From: Pilimelia columellifera | GTDB taxonomy: Bacteria > Actinomycetota > Actinomycetes > Mycobacteriales > Micromonosporaceae | Assembly (NCBI RefSeq): GCF_039532605.1 | Contig: NZ_BAAARY010000010.1 | Location: forward strand, 90,211-154,210 | Direction: 5' to 3' | Length of the DNA: 64,000 nucleotides | Part shown: positions 40,584 to 50,426 of the stretch, in pieces | Numbering within the stretch: the stretch's first letter is position 1 | Layout of the letters: each line of letters begins with the position of its first letter | Position numbers and translations under genes: made by a program | Notes under the pieces: generated by a model | What the model saw: only the letters and a program-made list of their open reading frames with translations | Database searches by the model: none | Told to the model about the DNA's origin: nothing

Positions 40584-43500
40584 TCAGGCGCCGTCGTCCT
40601 CCAGGTCGCCCTCGGTGGACAGGTACAGCTCCTGCAACGCCGCCAGCGTCTCCGGCTCCGGGTGCTCCCACATGCCGCGGTTCGCGGCCTCGATGAGCCG
40701 TTCGGTGATGCCGTGCAGCGCCCACGGGTTCGACTCGCCGAAGAACTTCTGCATCGCCGGGTCCAGCGCGTACGTCGCGGACAGCTTCTCGTACATCCAG
40801 TCCGCGACGACGCCGGCGGTGGCGTCGTACCCGAACAGGTAGTCGACGGTGGCCGCCATCTCGAAGGCGCCCTTGTAGCCGTGCCGCTGCATGGCTTCCA
40901 ACCAGCGCGGGTTGACCACGCGGGCCCGGAACACCCGGGCGGTCTCCTCGTGCAGGCTGCGGGTGCGCACGGCGTCGGGGCGGGTGGAGTCGCCGATGTA
41001 CGCCGCCGGCGCCCGGCCGGTGAGCGCCCGCACGGTGGCGATCATGCCGCCGTGGTACTGGAAGTAGTCGTCGGAGTCGGCGATGTCGTGCTCGGCGGTG
41101 TCGATGTTCTTGGCGGCGATGGCGATGCGCTTGTACGCGGTCTCCATGTCGTCGCGGGCCGGGACGCCGTCGAGGCCACGACCGTAGGCGTAGCCGCCCC
41201 AGACCGCGTACACCTCGGCCAGGTCGGCGTCGTCGCGCCAGTTGCGTGAGTCGATGAGCGGCAGGATGCCTGCCCCGTACGCGCCGGGCTTCGAGCCGAA
41301 GATCCGCATGCTGGCCCGTCGGGCGTCGCCGTGCTCGGCGACGTCGGCGGCGATGTGCGCCCGGACGTAGTTGTCCTCGGCCGGCTCGTCCAGTCCGGCG
41401 ACGAGCTGCACCGCGTCGTCGAGCAACGCCACGACGTGCGGGAACGCGTCGCGGAAGAAGCCGGAGATCCGCATGGTGACGTCGATCCGCGGCCGGCCCA
41501 GCTCCGCCAGCGGTACCGGGTCCAAGCCAGTGACCCGGCGGGACGCCTCGTCCCACACCGGCCGCACGCCCAGCAGCGCCAACACCTCGGCGACGTCGTC
41601 GCCGGCGGTGCGCATCGCCGAGGTCCCCCACACCGACAGGCCCACCGAGCTGGGCCACTCGCCGTTCTCGGAGCGGTAGCGGTTCAGCAGCGACTCCGCC
41701 ATCGCCTGCCCGGTCTCCCAGGCCAGCCGGCTCGGCACCGCCTTCGGGTCGACGGAGTAGAAGTTGCGGCCGGTCGGCAGCACGTTGATGAGGCCACGCA
41801 GCGGCGACCCGGACGGGCCGGCCGGCACGTACCCGCCGTCGAGCGCGTGCAGGATGTGGGTGATCTCGTCGGTGGTCCTCGCCAGCCGGGGCACGACCTC
41901 GTCGCAGGCGAACCGCAGCACCGCGGCGACCTTCTCGTCGCCGATCGCCAGCACTGAGCGGACCACGTCGTCGACGGCGTCGGTAGACCAGGCGCGTTCC
42001 TCCATGGCGACGACCAGCTCACGGGCGGTGGCTTCCACGTCGTCTGTCTCGGCCCGGCCAGCTGAGCCGTCCTCGACCAGGCCCAGGGCCTCGCGGAGGC
42101 CCGGCAGCGCGGCGACCTTGCCCGCCCACATCTGCTTGGCCCGCAGCATCGCCATGACCAGGTTGATCCGGGCCTCGCCGACCGGCGCCGCGCCGAGGAT
42201 GTGCAGGCCGTCGCGGATCTGCACGTCCTTGACCTCGCACAGCCACCCGTCGACGTGCAGCAGGAAGTCGTCGAAGCCGTCGTCGTCGGGCCGGTCGGTG
42301 ATGCCCAGGTCGTGGTCCAGTTTGGCGGCCTGGAGCAGGGTCCAGATCTGGGCCCGGATCGCCGGCAGCTTCGCCGGGTCCATCGCCGCGATCGACGAGT
42401 ACTCGTCGAGCAGCTGTTCCAGGCGGGCGATGTCGCCGTAGCCGTCGGCGCGGGCCATCGGCGGCACCAGGTGGTCCACCAGGGTGGCGTGCGCCCGGCG
42501 CTTGGCCTGGGTGCCCTCGCCCGGGTCGTTGACCAGGAATGGGTAGATCAGCGGCAGGACGCCGAGGGCGGCGTCGGGGCCGCAGCCGGCGGACATGCCG
42601 ACGGACTTGCCGGGCAGCCACTCCAGGTTTCCGTGCTTGCCGACGTGGACGACGGCGTGCGCCCCGAACTCGGCCTCCAACCACCGGTAGGCGGCCAGAT
42701 AGTGATGGCTGGGCGGCAGCTCCGGGTCGTGGTAGATCGCCACGGGCTTATCCCCGAACCCACGTGGCGGCTGGATCATGATGACGACGTTGCCGCAGCG
42801 CAGCGCGGCCAGCACGATGTCCCCGTCCGGGTTGACCGACCGGTCGACGTACAGCTCGCCGGGCGGCTCGCCCCAGGTGTCGAGCATCTGCTGGCGCAGG
42901 TCGGCGTCCAGAGTGTCGAAGAACGCCCGGTACTGCGCTGCCGGGATCCGGACCGGGTTCGCCGCCAGCTGCTCCTCGGTGAGCCAGGCCAGGTCGTGCC
43001 CGCCCGCGGCGATGAGCGCGTGGATGAGCGCGTCGCCGTCCTCAGCCTCGACGCCGGGGAATCCACCCAGGCCGCCGATGTCGTAGCCGTGCCCGTGCAT
43101 CGCCCGCAGCAGCGCCACCGCCGACTTGGGGGTGTCCAGCCCGACGGCGTTGCCGACCCGGGAGTGCTTGGTCGGGTACGCCGACAGCATCAGCGCGATC
43201 TTCTTCTCGCCGGTGGGGACGTGCCGCAGCTCGGCGTGCCGTACCGCGATGCCGGCCACCCGGGCGGCCCGCTCCGGGTCGGCCACGTAGACGGTGAGCC
43301 CGTCGGCGTCGATCTCCTTGAACGAGAACGGGACGGTGATGATCCGGCCGTCGAACTCCGGGATCGCCACCTGGGTGGCGGTGTCCAGCGGCGACAGCCC
43401 GTCGTCGTTGGCGTCCCATGCCTCCCGGCTCGCCGTCAGGCACAGGCCCTGGAGGATCGGAATGTCCAGCCTGGCCAGCTCGCCGACGTCCCAGGCGTCG

Positions 43501-44258
43501 TCGTCGCCGCCGGCGCCGGCGGTGGCCGGCTTGGTGCCGCCGGCGGCCAGGACCGTGACGACCAGCGCATCAGCGCGGCGCAGCGTGGCGAACAGGTCGT
43601 CCGGGGCGGTGCGTAGCGAGGCGCAGTAGACCGGCAGCGGACGCGCCCCGCGCGCCTCGACCGCCTGGCACAGCGACTCGACGAACGCGGTGTTCCCGGC
43701 GACGTGATGGGCCCGGTAGTACAGGACGGCCACCGTCGGCGCGTCCTCGGCGACCTCGGCGCCGTCGCGCTCCAGCAGGCCCCACTCCGGCGCCTGCGCC
43801 GGCGGGGCGAAGCCGAAGCCGGTCAGCAGGACGGTGTCGGACAGGAACCTGTGCAACTCGGCCAGGTTCTCGGAGCCGCCCTGGGCCAGGTACAGGTGCG
43901 CTTCGGCTGCCACGCCGGCTGGCACCGTCGAGTGGGCCATCAGCTGGGCGTCGGGCGCCTGCTCGCCGCCGAGGACGACCACCGGCCGTCCGCCGGCCAG
44001 CAGCGCGTCCAGGCCCTCCTCCCACATCCGGTAACCACCGAGGATGCGGACCACGACCAGGTCGACGCCCTCGGTGAGGTCCGGCAGGTCGTCGACGGCG
44101 ACCCGGTTCGGGTTCGCCAGCCGGTATCCGGCGCCGCTGGCGCGGGCGGACAGTAGGTCGGTGTCCGATGTCGACAGCAACAGGATCGTCCGCTGGTCAT
44201 CGGCGTGCTGGTGGTCAGCGTGCTGGTCGGCGTCGGGTGCGGGCGCGTCGATGCTCAT
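40584..44258 (-). CDS. cobN: Cobaltochelatase subunit CobN
   Basis: A 1224-residue large subunit of the aerobic-pathway cobaltochelatase, which inserts Co2+ into hydrogenobyrinic acid a,c-diamide. Conserved blocks include RILGGYRMWEEGLDALLAGG, VPFSFKEIDADGLTVY, MLSAYPTKHSRVGNAVGLDT, the metal-chelatase region AVVHVGKHGNLEWLPGKSVG and the C-terminal YEKLSATYALDPAMQKFFGE with SNPWALHGITERLIEAA. I chose ATG 44258, since longer readings run into the riboswitch. The gene is monocistronic and controlled by the cobalamin riboswitch at 44302-44455. CobS and CobT are not in the window; the actinobacterial partner subunits are usually ChlI/ChlD-like and encoded elsewhere. Confidence 0.95.
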   Translation of the reverse strand: MSIDAPAPDADQHADHQHADDQRTILLLSTSDTDLLSARASGAGYRLANPNRVAVDDLPDLTEGVDLVVVRILGGYRMWEEGLDALLAGGRPVVVLGGEQAPDAQLMAHSTVPAGVAAEAHLYLAQGGSENLAELHRFLSDTVLLTGFGFAPPAQAPEWGLLERDGAEVAEDAPTVAVLYYRAHHVAGNTAFVESLCQAVEARGARPLPVYCASLRTAPDDLFATLRRADALVVTVLAAGGTKPATAGAGGDDDAWDVGELARLDIPILQGLCLTASREAWDANDDGLSPLDTATQVAIPEFDGRIITVPFSFKEIDADGLTVYVADPERAARVAGIAVRHAELRHVPTGEKKIALMLSAYPTKHSRVGNAVGLDTPKSAVALLRAMHGHGYDIGGLGGFPGVEAEDGDALIHALIAAGGHDLAWLTEEQLAANPVRIPAAQYRAFFDTLDADLRQQMLDTWGEPPGELYVDRSVNPDGDIVLAALRCGNVVIMIQPPRGFGDKPVAIYHDPELPPSHHYLAAYRWLEAEFGAHAVVHVGKHGNLEWLPGKSVGMSAGCGPDAALGVLPLIYPFLVNDPGEGTQAKRRAHATLVDHLVPPMARADGYGDIARLEQLLDEYSSIAAMDPAKLPAIRAQIWTLLQAAKLDHDLGITDRPDDDGFDDFLLHVDGWLCEVKDVQIRDGLHILGAAPVGEARINLVMAMLRAKQMWAGKVAALPGLREALGLVEDGSAGRAETDDVEATARELVVAMEERAWSTDAVDDVVRSVLAIGDEKVAAVLRFACDEVVPRLARTTDEITHILHALDGGYVPAGPSGSPLRGLINVLPTGRNFYSVDPKAVPSRLAWETGQAMAESLLNRYRSENGEWPSSVGLSVWGTSAMRTAGDDVAEVLALLGVRPVWDEASRRVTGLDPVPLAELGRPRIDVTMRISGFFRDAFPHVVALLDDAVQLVAGLDEPAEDNYVRAHIAADVAEHGDARRASMRIFGSKPGAYGAGILPLIDSRNWRDDADLAEVYAVWGGYAYGRGLDGVPARDDMETAYKRIAIAAKNIDTAEHDIADSDDYFQYHGGMIATVRALTGRAPAAYIGDSTRPDAVRTRSLHEETARVFRARVVNPRWLEAMQRHGYKGAFEMAATVDYLFGYDATAGVVADWMYEKLSATYALDPAMQKFFGESNPWALHGITERLIEAANRGMWEHPEPETLAALQELYLSTEGDLEDDGA

Positions 44259-44301
44259 GGCGGCGTTCCTGTCTCGGGGTCCGCGCCCCGGCTCGGTGAG
44301 G

Positions 44302-44455
44302 CGACATGGGCGAGTCTCCTGGCTCCCGGATCGCCGCTCGCCCCGGCCTTCCCGCGCTGGCGCGCCGTGGCCGTCACGCGGGGCTTGCTCCCCGGTCACA
44401 GTGGCGGGACCGCGCCGGTCTCACACCGGCTTCCTCCGCCTCATGTCGTGTTGCG
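44302..44455 (-). promoter_or_regulatory. Cobalamin riboswitch upstream of cobN
   Basis: On the minus strand the leader contains GGAAGCCGGTGTGAG, then GTCCCGCCACTGTGA and, nearer the gene, the B12-box-like GAGCCAGGAGACTC (about 44312-44326). These are the conserved landmarks of the AdoCbl-type riboswitch, in order. A GC-rich stem candidate (CGGGG...CCCCG) precedes the cobN start region, so repression is likely translational or by attenuation when cobalamin is plentiful. The ends are approximate. Confidence 0.88.
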
Positions 44456-44594
44456 GTCTCTACTCTGGTGAACCTGCCCGGCCGAGTCAAGCCAGCTCAC
44501 GGCGCCGACCGTGTCGGGGCCGTAACCAGTCCGTCCGGTGAACTTCCCGCGGAACCGCCGCGCGATGTCATACCGGCAGGCGAGGATCGGCGGC

Positions 44595-45365
44595 ATGACT
44601 TCAACCTTCAAAACCGGCGTCCCGTGCTGGCTCGATCTGGGCGCCACCGACGTTGACGCTGCGGTCGGTTTCTACAGCTCGCTCTTCGGCTGGCAGGCCG
44701 AGGACATGGGTCCTGAGAGCGGTCATTACCGCCTCCTGCGCAAGGACGGTAAGCAGGTCGCCGGCCTCGGCCAGGCCACCGATGCCGCCCGGGGCTCATC
44801 CTGGGCGATCTACCTCAAGACCGACGATGTGGACGCCACGCTCAACCTGATCGGCAAGCATGGTGGCACGACCGTCGTCGGCGCGACGGACGTCATGGAC
44901 CTGGGCCGGATGGCGGTCTGCCAGGACCCGGCAGGCGCCTACTTCTCGCTGTGGCAGCCGGCGGCCCACCCCGGCGTCGAACTGGTCGCCAAGCCCGGCT
45001 CGCTGGTCTGGACGGAGGTCTACTCGACGGACCGCGAGGCCGTCACTCCCTTCTACGAGGAGGTCTTCGGCCTCCGGCACACCGACAGCGAGCTGCCCGG
45101 CGGCATGGTCTACCGGGTCTTCACCCAGGGCGAGGACGGCGTCATCGGCTGCATGCAGATCACCCCGGACATGGGCGGGATGCCCTCGGCCTGGGTGCCC
45201 TACTTCGAGGTCGAGGACGTCGACGTGGTCGGTGACGCGGCGATCGCCGCCGGCGCCACCGAGCTGATGCGTGACACGGTGCCCGCCGGGCGCATCGCCT
45301 GGCTCGTCGACCCGCAGGGGGCCACCTTCTGCATCATGAAGCCGGACCCGACCTTCGCCATGTGA
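44595..45365 (+). CDS. Two-domain VOC (glyoxalase-like) protein
   Basis: A 256-residue cytoplasmic protein with two VOC modules: residues about 8-122 (PCWLDLGATDVDAAVGFYSS, LFGW ... AYFSLWQPAAH) and 133-254 (LVWTEVYSTDREAVTPFYEE, VFGLRH ... QGATFCIMKPD). The layout is that of the mycobacterial Cfp30B/Rv0577 group, linked to aldehyde detoxification and hydroxylase-like roles. Activity here is unknown. ATG 44595 has a GAGG site. It sits between the riboswitch (divergent) and cobG (103 nt downstream, same strand) without obvious link to cobalamin synthesis. Confidence 0.9.
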   Translation: MTSTFKTGVPCWLDLGATDVDAAVGFYSSLFGWQAEDMGPESGHYRLLRKDGKQVAGLGQATDAARGSSWAIYLKTDDVDATLNLIGKHGGTTVVGATDVMDLGRMAVCQDPAGAYFSLWQPAAHPGVELVAKPGSLVWTEVYSTDREAVTPFYEEVFGLRHTDSELPGGMVYRVFTQGEDGVIGCMQITPDMGGMPSAWVPYFEVEDVDVVGDAAIAAGATELMRDTVPAGRIAWLVDPQGATFCIMKPDPTFAM

Positions 45366-45467
45366 GCGTTGGCCGGCTCGGACGCCGTCGGGTCCACCGG
45401 CGGCGCCCGAGCCGGACCGCGCCCAGCGCCCGACCGCGGCCCGCGCGGCCAGCCGTAGGATTCGTCC

Positions 45468-46775
45468 GTGATCCTCGAGCCGACCCCGCGCGCCGAGCGG
45501 GACAGCTGCCCGGGCGCCCTTCGGGTGCACCCGGCGGCCGACGGGGGACTGGCCCGGGTACGTGTTCCTGGTGGCTGGCTCACCGCAGTCCAGTGGCGGA
45601 CGCTTGCCGACGCCGCCGCACGGCTCGGCGACGGCCAGCTTGAGCTGACCTCGCGCGGGAACGTGCAACTGCGCGGCCTGAGCGCGGACGCGCCGGCCCG
45701 CCTCGCCGTCGCGCTCGTCGACGCCGGTCTGCTGCCGTCCGCCACCCACGAGAACGTCCGCAACCTCCTCGCCTCGCCGATGTCGGGGATCGACAGCGCC
45801 GGCGCCGCCGATGTACGCCCAGCCGTGGCAGCGTTCGACGCGGCGCTCCGCGCCGACCCGGCGCTGGCGCAGCTCTCCGGCAGGTTCCTCTTCGCGCTCG
45901 ACGACGGGCGCGGTGATGTGCTGAGCCTCCGCCCGGATGTCGCCGTCCGGGCGCTCCCCGACGGGACCGTCGCCCTCCACCTCGCCGGCTGGCCAGCGGG
46001 AGTGTCCGCGCAGCTGGCCGGCGCCCCGGCGCTCATGCTCGCCGCCGCACACGCGTTCCTCGCCGAACGGGGCGCTCAGGCGGCTGGGGCCTGGCGCCTG
46101 GCCGAGCTGACGGACGGGCCGGCGCGGGTGGCGGGACGACTCGCCGCGTCCGGCCGGTGGCAGCGCGGTCCCGCCGACCGACCCGACGCGGCGACGAAAC
46201 CACCCCGGGCCGTTCCGCCGCGTCCGGCCGCGCCGGCGCTCGGGTCACACCGGCGCAGCGGCGGGGGCCGTGTTGTCGTGGTCGGCGCGCCGCTCGGCCG
46301 GCTCACCGCCGCCCAGGTCGCCGCGATCGCCGACCTGCTGTCCGACGATGGTGTGTGCGTGACCGCGTGGCGCTCGGTGATCCTTCCGGCGTCGGCCGAC
46401 GGCGCGCTGGCGGCGCTCGCCGCGGTCGGTCTCGTCACCGACCAGGCCGACCCGGCCGGTCTGGTCACCGCCTGCGCCGGCATGCCCGGCTGCGCCAGGT
46501 CGCTCGCGGACGTGCGCGCCGACGCCACCGCCTGGCTCGCCGGCGCCCCCACCCTGACCGTCCCGGCGCACTGGTCCGGCTGCGCCCGCCGCTGCGGCCA
46601 CCCGGCCGACGACCACCTCGACATCGTCGCAACCGGCGCCGGATATCGGGTCAACGCGGAGGGGCGGTCAGTCGACGTGGCGGACGCCGGTATGGTCGCC
46701 GCGGTGATCGCGCGGGTCAGCGCAGCGCCAGAGCCACAGCCAGCCCGGAGCCAGCCCGGAGGATGTCCTGTATGA
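45468..46775 (+). CDS. cobG: Precorrin-3B synthase CobG
   Basis: A 435-residue oxygen-dependent enzyme of the aerobic cobalamin pathway, homologous to sulfite/nitrite reductases. Half-domain motifs are DGQLELTSRGNVQLRGL and the Fe-S cysteines CAGMPGCARSLAD and HWSGCARRCGHPADDH. Its presence marks the aerobic route. GTG 45468 is the start; no strong ribosome binding site is visible. The stop overlaps the cobH start (ATGA), giving the operon cobG-cobH-cobIJ. Confidence 0.92.
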   Translation: MILEPTPRAERDSCPGALRVHPAADGGLARVRVPGGWLTAVQWRTLADAAARLGDGQLELTSRGNVQLRGLSADAPARLAVALVDAGLLPSATHENVRNLLASPMSGIDSAGAADVRPAVAAFDAALRADPALAQLSGRFLFALDDGRGDVLSLRPDVAVRALPDGTVALHLAGWPAGVSAQLAGAPALMLAAAHAFLAERGAQAAGAWRLAELTDGPARVAGRLAASGRWQRGPADRPDAATKPPRAVPPRPAAPALGSHRRSGGGRVVVVGAPLGRLTAAQVAAIADLLSDDGVCVTAWRSVILPASADGALAALAAVGLVTDQADPAGLVTACAGMPGCARSLADVRADATAWLAGAPTLTVPAHWSGCARRCGHPADDHLDIVATGAGYRVNAEGRSVDVADAGMVAAVIARVSAAPEPQPARSQPGGCPV

Positions 46776-47398
46776 CTGATTATGTCCGCGACGGCGCGGA
46801 GATTTACCGGCAGTCCTTCGCGACGATCCGGGCCGAGGCGGACCTGACCGGACTCCCGGCCGACGTGGCCCGGGTCGCGGTGCGGATGATCCACGCCTGC
46901 GGCATGACCGACCTGGTCCGCGACCTCGCCTACTCCCCGGACGTCGCGGCTGCCGCGACCAAGGCCCTGCGCGCCGGCGCCCCGATCCTGTGTGACGCCC
47001 AGATGGTCGCCTCCGGGGTCACCCGCCGCCGGCTGCCGGCCGGCAACGAGGTCGTCTGCACGCTGACCGACCCACGGACCCCGGGGCTGGCCGCCCAACT
47101 CGGCAACACCCGGTCGGCCGCCGCGCTGGAGCTGTGGCGGGACCGGCTCGACGGCGCCGTCGTGGCCATCGGCAACGCGCCCACTGCGCTGTTCCACCTG
47201 CTCGACATGATCGCCGCCGGGGCGCCCCGGCCGGCGGCCGTGCTGGGCATCCCGGTCGGCTTCATCGGCGCGGCCGAGTCCAAGGAGGCCCTGGCCGGCA
47301 ACGACCTTGGCCTGGAGCACCTGGTCGTGCGGGGTCGGCGGGGCGGCAGCGCCATGACCGCGGCCGCGATCAACGCGCTCGCCAGCGAGGAGGAGTGA
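46772..47398 (+). CDS. cobH: Precorrin-8X methylmutase
   Basis: A 208-residue enzyme moving a methyl group from C11 to C12 to form hydrogenobyrinic acid. Characteristic stretches are GAEIYRQSFATIRAEADL, the catalytic-His region VRMIHACGMTDLV, DAQMVASGVTRRRLP and VGFIGAAESKEAL. It overlaps cobG upstream and cobIJ downstream (TGATG). GGAGG lies 9 nt before the ATG within the end of cobG. An in-frame ATG at 46763 is too close to that site. Confidence 0.95.
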   Translation: MTDYVRDGAEIYRQSFATIRAEADLTGLPADVARVAVRMIHACGMTDLVRDLAYSPDVAAAATKALRAGAPILCDAQMVASGVTRRRLPAGNEVVCTLTDPRTPGLAAQLGNTRSAAALELWRDRLDGAVVAIGNAPTALFHLLDMIAAGAPRPAAVLGIPVGFIGAAESKEALAGNDLGLEHLVVRGRRGGSAMTAAAINALASEEE

Positions 47399-49005
47399 TG
47401 ACCGCCGGTCGACTGTGGGGGGTCGGGGTCGGCCCCGGTGACCCGGAGCTGGTCACCGTCAAAGCCGCCCGGCTCATCGCCGCCGCGGACGTCGTCGCGT
47501 TCCACAGCGCCCGGCACGGCCGCAGCGTCGCCCGCGGCATCGCCGGACCGTACCTGCGGGCCGGTCAGATCGAGGAGCTGCTGGTCTACCCGGTCACCAC
47601 CGAGAACACCGATCACCCCGGCGGTTACGCCGGCGCCATGGACGACTTCTACGCCGCCGCCGCCGCCCGGCTCGCCGCCCACCTGGACGCCGGCCGCGAT
47701 GTCGTCGTTCTGGCTGAGGGCGACCCGCTGTTCTACGGCTCGTACATGCACCTGCACAAGCGGCTCGCCGACCGGTACGCCACCGAGGTCGTTCCCGGGG
47801 TCACCTCCGTCGCCGGCGCCGCCGCGGCGGTCGGTCGTCCGCTGGTGGAGCGCGACGAGGCGCTCACCGTCCTGCCCGGCACCCTCCCGGTGGCCGATCT
47901 CACCGCCCGGCTCGCCGCCGGGGGACCGGTTGCGGTGATGAAGCTGGGCCGCACCTTCGGCGCGGTGCGTCAGGCGCTCGCCGACGCCGGCCGACTCGAC
48001 GAGGCGTGGTACGTGGAACGGGCCAGCACCGACCGGCAGCGGGTGGCCCCGCTGGCGGGGGTGGACCCGGACACTGTCCCGTACTTCTCGCTGGCGTTGC
48101 TGCCCAGCGCCCTGAGCCCGCTCCTGGCCACGCCCGCCGAAGCCGCCACGCCCGCGAGGGACGGTGTCATGACGGCCGCTCCGGCCACGACTGGTCCCGC
48201 CGCCAGTCCCGCCACGGGCGTCGAACGTCGGGGCGAGGTCGTTGTCGTGGGGCTCGGGCCGGGCGACCGGGACTGGCTCACCCCGCAGGCGCAGACCGCG
48301 CTGGCCAGGGCCGACGATCTGGTCGGCTATGGGCCGTATGTGGCCCGGGCGCCGGCGAACCCCCGCCAGCGGCGGCACTCCTCGGACAACCAGGTCGAGT
48401 CGGAGCGGGCGGAGTTCGCGCTGGACCTGGCCTCGCGGGGGCGCCGGGTGGCGGTGGTGTCGTCCGGTGACCCCGGGGTCTTCGCGATGGCCAGCGCGGT
48501 GCTGGAGGTGGCGGCCGAGGCCCGGTGGAAGGACGTGCCGGTGCGGGTGCTCCCCGGCATCACCGCCGCCCAGGCCGTGGCCAGCCGGATCGGCGCGCCG
48601 CTGGGGCACGACTTCTGCGTCGTCTCGTTGTCGGACCGGCTCAAGCCGTGGGAGGTCATCGCCGGCCGGCTTTCCGCCGCCGCGGGGGCGGACCTGGTCA
48701 TCGCCCTGTACAACCCGGCGTCGAGCGTGCGCAAGACGCAGATCGTGCGGGCGAAGGAGTTGCTGCTGGAGCACCGTGCGCCGAGCACGCCGGTGGTCGT
48801 CGGCCGGGACGTCGGCGGGCCCACCGAGTCGGTGCGGGTGGTGACCCTGGCCGAGCTGGACCCGGCCACAGTCGACATGCGGACGCTGCTCATCATCGGC
48901 TCGTCGCAGACCCGGGTCGAGCGCCGCGGCGACGGGGAGGTCGTCTTCACGCCGCGGCGCTACCCCGCTCAGAGCGACGTGCGGAACGGGCCGGAGATCT
49001 CGTAG
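47398..49005 (+). CDS. cobIJ: CobI-CobJ fusion: precorrin-2 C20- and precorrin-3B C17-methyltransferase
   Basis: A 535-residue protein of two tetrapyrrole methylase domains. Residues 1-245 are CobI (GRLWGVGVGPGDPELVTVKA, VVVLAEGDPLFYGSYMHLHK, VVPGVTSVAGAAAAVGRPL). An Ala/Thr/Pro linker (about 245-280) contains an internal Met. Residues 280-535 are CobJ (GEVVVVGLGPGDRDWLTPQA, VAVVSSGDPGVFAMASAVLE, VLPGITAAQAVASRIGAPLG). The two domains catalyse steps separated only by the CobG reaction. The fusion is known in actinobacteria. Its start overlaps cobH, and its last 37 nt overlap the convergent DUF839 gene. Confidence 0.95.
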   Translation: MTAGRLWGVGVGPGDPELVTVKAARLIAAADVVAFHSARHGRSVARGIAGPYLRAGQIEELLVYPVTTENTDHPGGYAGAMDDFYAAAAARLAAHLDAGRDVVVLAEGDPLFYGSYMHLHKRLADRYATEVVPGVTSVAGAAAAVGRPLVERDEALTVLPGTLPVADLTARLAAGGPVAVMKLGRTFGAVRQALADAGRLDEAWYVERASTDRQRVAPLAGVDPDTVPYFSLALLPSALSPLLATPAEAATPARDGVMTAAPATTGPAASPATGVERRGEVVVVGLGPGDRDWLTPQAQTALARADDLVGYGPYVARAPANPRQRRHSSDNQVESERAEFALDLASRGRRVAVVSSGDPGVFAMASAVLEVAAEARWKDVPVRVLPGITAAQAVASRIGAPLGHDFCVVSLSDRLKPWEVIAGRLSAAAGADLVIALYNPASSVRKTQIVRAKELLLEHRAPSTPVVVGRDVGGPTESVRVVTLAELDPATVDMRTLLIIGSSQTRVERRGDGEVVFTPRRYPAQSDVRNGPEIS

Positions 49006-50129
49006 GTGATGCCGCCGCTGCCGGACCCGGTCGTGCCGCGCTGCGACGAGAAGTACAGCTTGGTGCCGGCGGGGTTGAACGCCACCCCGCACAGCTCCGA
49101 CGACGCCTGGCCGGTGACCTGTAGGAACGGGGCCACGACGTCGCCGGGAGTGATGATGCAGATCTCCATGTTGCCGCCGTCCTCGGCGACGTAGAGGTCA
49201 CCGACGTGGGCGTCGCCGACGAGGTTGTCGACGCCGGTCAACAGAGCTCCGGGCACGTTGTCGTCGTAGACGACGGCGAGGGTGTTGGCGGCCGCGTCGT
49301 AGGCCCAGACCTTGTTGTCGCCTTTTGTCGTGAAGTAACACACGTTGTTGCGGTAGTAGGCGCCCTCGCCGCCGTTGAAGATCTTCATGTTGGCGACCTG
49401 GTCGCGGGTGGGGGTCGGCGAGCCGTCGACGTCGGGGACGTTGGCCCAGGACAACGCCCCGCCGATCTCCCTCAGCACCTGGAGCGTGCCGCTGGCCAGG
49501 GCGGTGTTGCTGCCCCAGGCGTTCGGGACGTAGCGGTAGAAGCCGCCGTCCGGCTTGTCCTCGGTGAGGTAGACGACCTGGCGCACCGGGTCGCACGCGG
49601 CGGCCTCGTGGTTGAACCGGCCCATCGCCGACCGTCGGACCTTCGCGTTGACGCCCCACGGGTCCGTCTCGTACACGTAGCCGGTGTCGACCTCCTCGCA
49701 GGTCAGCCAGGTGTTCCACGGCGTCGGGCCGCCTGAGCAGTTGCGGGCCATGCCGGTGCCGATGGCGTAGGCGGAGGTGATCGTGGCGGAGCTGTTGAAC
49801 CTGATCGCGCTGACCTTGCCGTTCGGGCTGTTGTTCTCGGCGTTGCTGACGTAGATCCAACCCGACCCGTCGGCGAAGCAGGCCCCGCCGTCGGGGCTGT
49901 TGTGCCAGGTGTACCCGGTGCCGGTGACGGTCTGGCCGGAGCGGGCCACGATCCGGGAGGTGAAACCGGCGGGCAGCTTGATGCCGTTGCCGTTGGCGGC
50001 CCCGAGCGCGCCGTACGGGCTGGCGCCAGGCATCGCCGGGTAGGCGAGGGCGTGACGCGGGAACGTGAATCCGAGGGTGACGGCGCCGGCGCCGATGACG
50101 GCGGCGCGCAGAAGGTGACGACGGTCCAC
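48969..50129 (-). CDS. Tat-exported DUF839 (PhoX-like) protein
   Basis: A 386-residue secreted beta-propeller. The N-terminus (DRRHLLRAAVIGAGAVTLGF) is a twin-arginine signal. The propeller holds NSPDGGACFADGSGWIYVSN, GGPTPWNTWLTCEEVDTGYV and GRFNHEAAACDPVRQVVYLT, which match the DUF839 family that includes Ca2+/Fe3+-dependent PhoX alkaline phosphatase. It is shorter than PhoX (about 650), so phosphatase activity is uncertain. GTG 50129 follows GGAG. It lies between cobalamin genes, convergent with cobIJ and divergent from the small membrane gene. Confidence 0.88.
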   Translation of the reverse strand: MDRRHLLRAAVIGAGAVTLGFTFPRHALAYPAMPGASPYGALGAANGNGIKLPAGFTSRIVARSGQTVTGTGYTWHNSPDGGACFADGSGWIYVSNAENNSPNGKVSAIRFNSSATITSAYAIGTGMARNCSGGPTPWNTWLTCEEVDTGYVYETDPWGVNAKVRRSAMGRFNHEAAACDPVRQVVYLTEDKPDGGFYRYVPNAWGSNTALASGTLQVLREIGGALSWANVPDVDGSPTPTRDQVANMKIFNGGEGAYYRNNVCYFTTKGDNKVWAYDAAANTLAVVYDDNVPGALLTGVDNLVGDAHVGDLYVAEDGGNMEICIITPGDVVAPFLQVTGQASSELCGVAFNPAGTKLYFSSQRGTTGSGSGGITYEISGPFRTSL

Positions 50130-50158
50130 AGAAGCTCCTATCGGGGGCGGTGCGCGTC

Positions 50159-50189
50159 GAGCCCAGCCTCGGAAAGGCCCGCTGGGCTC
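50159..50189. repeat. 9-bp inverted repeat upstream of the DUF839 gene
   Basis: GAGCCCAGC (50159-50167) and GCTGGGCTC (50181-50189) pair perfectly around 13 nt, 30 nt before the DUF839 start on the minus strand. It may be an operator or a leader stem. The rest of the 297-nt gap to 50427 holds nothing I recognise. Confidence 0.4.
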
Positions 50190-50426
50190 ACTGTGGGTAG
50201 CAGTGAAGGCCCCGGGAGTGACGCTCTGGTCGGCATTGGGAGAACGCGTCGAGAATGGACGATGACCCGGAGTGACTCCCACCCGAACAGGGTCAACCGT
50301 CCAGCCGGCGGTGGGGGCTGCGTCGGAAATCCGACAAGGGCTTCCCCGGCCGGGGCTCATGTCGCTAACGTACGCCGGCCAGCGACCGACAACCCGGCGG
50401 TCGCGCGCTGAAGGGGAGCCATCGCG

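Noticed and set aside
44259..44399. N-terminal extension of CobN upstream of 44258
   Set aside because: This stretch is the conserved 3' part of the cobalamin riboswitch. Its translation is charged low-complexity sequence, and ATG 44258 matches the family start.
46930..49092. A 720-codon minus-strand frame opposite cobH and cobIJ
   Set aside because: It is antisense to three intact, recognisable cobalamin domains, and its product is a low-complexity Gly/Arg/Asp/His mix.
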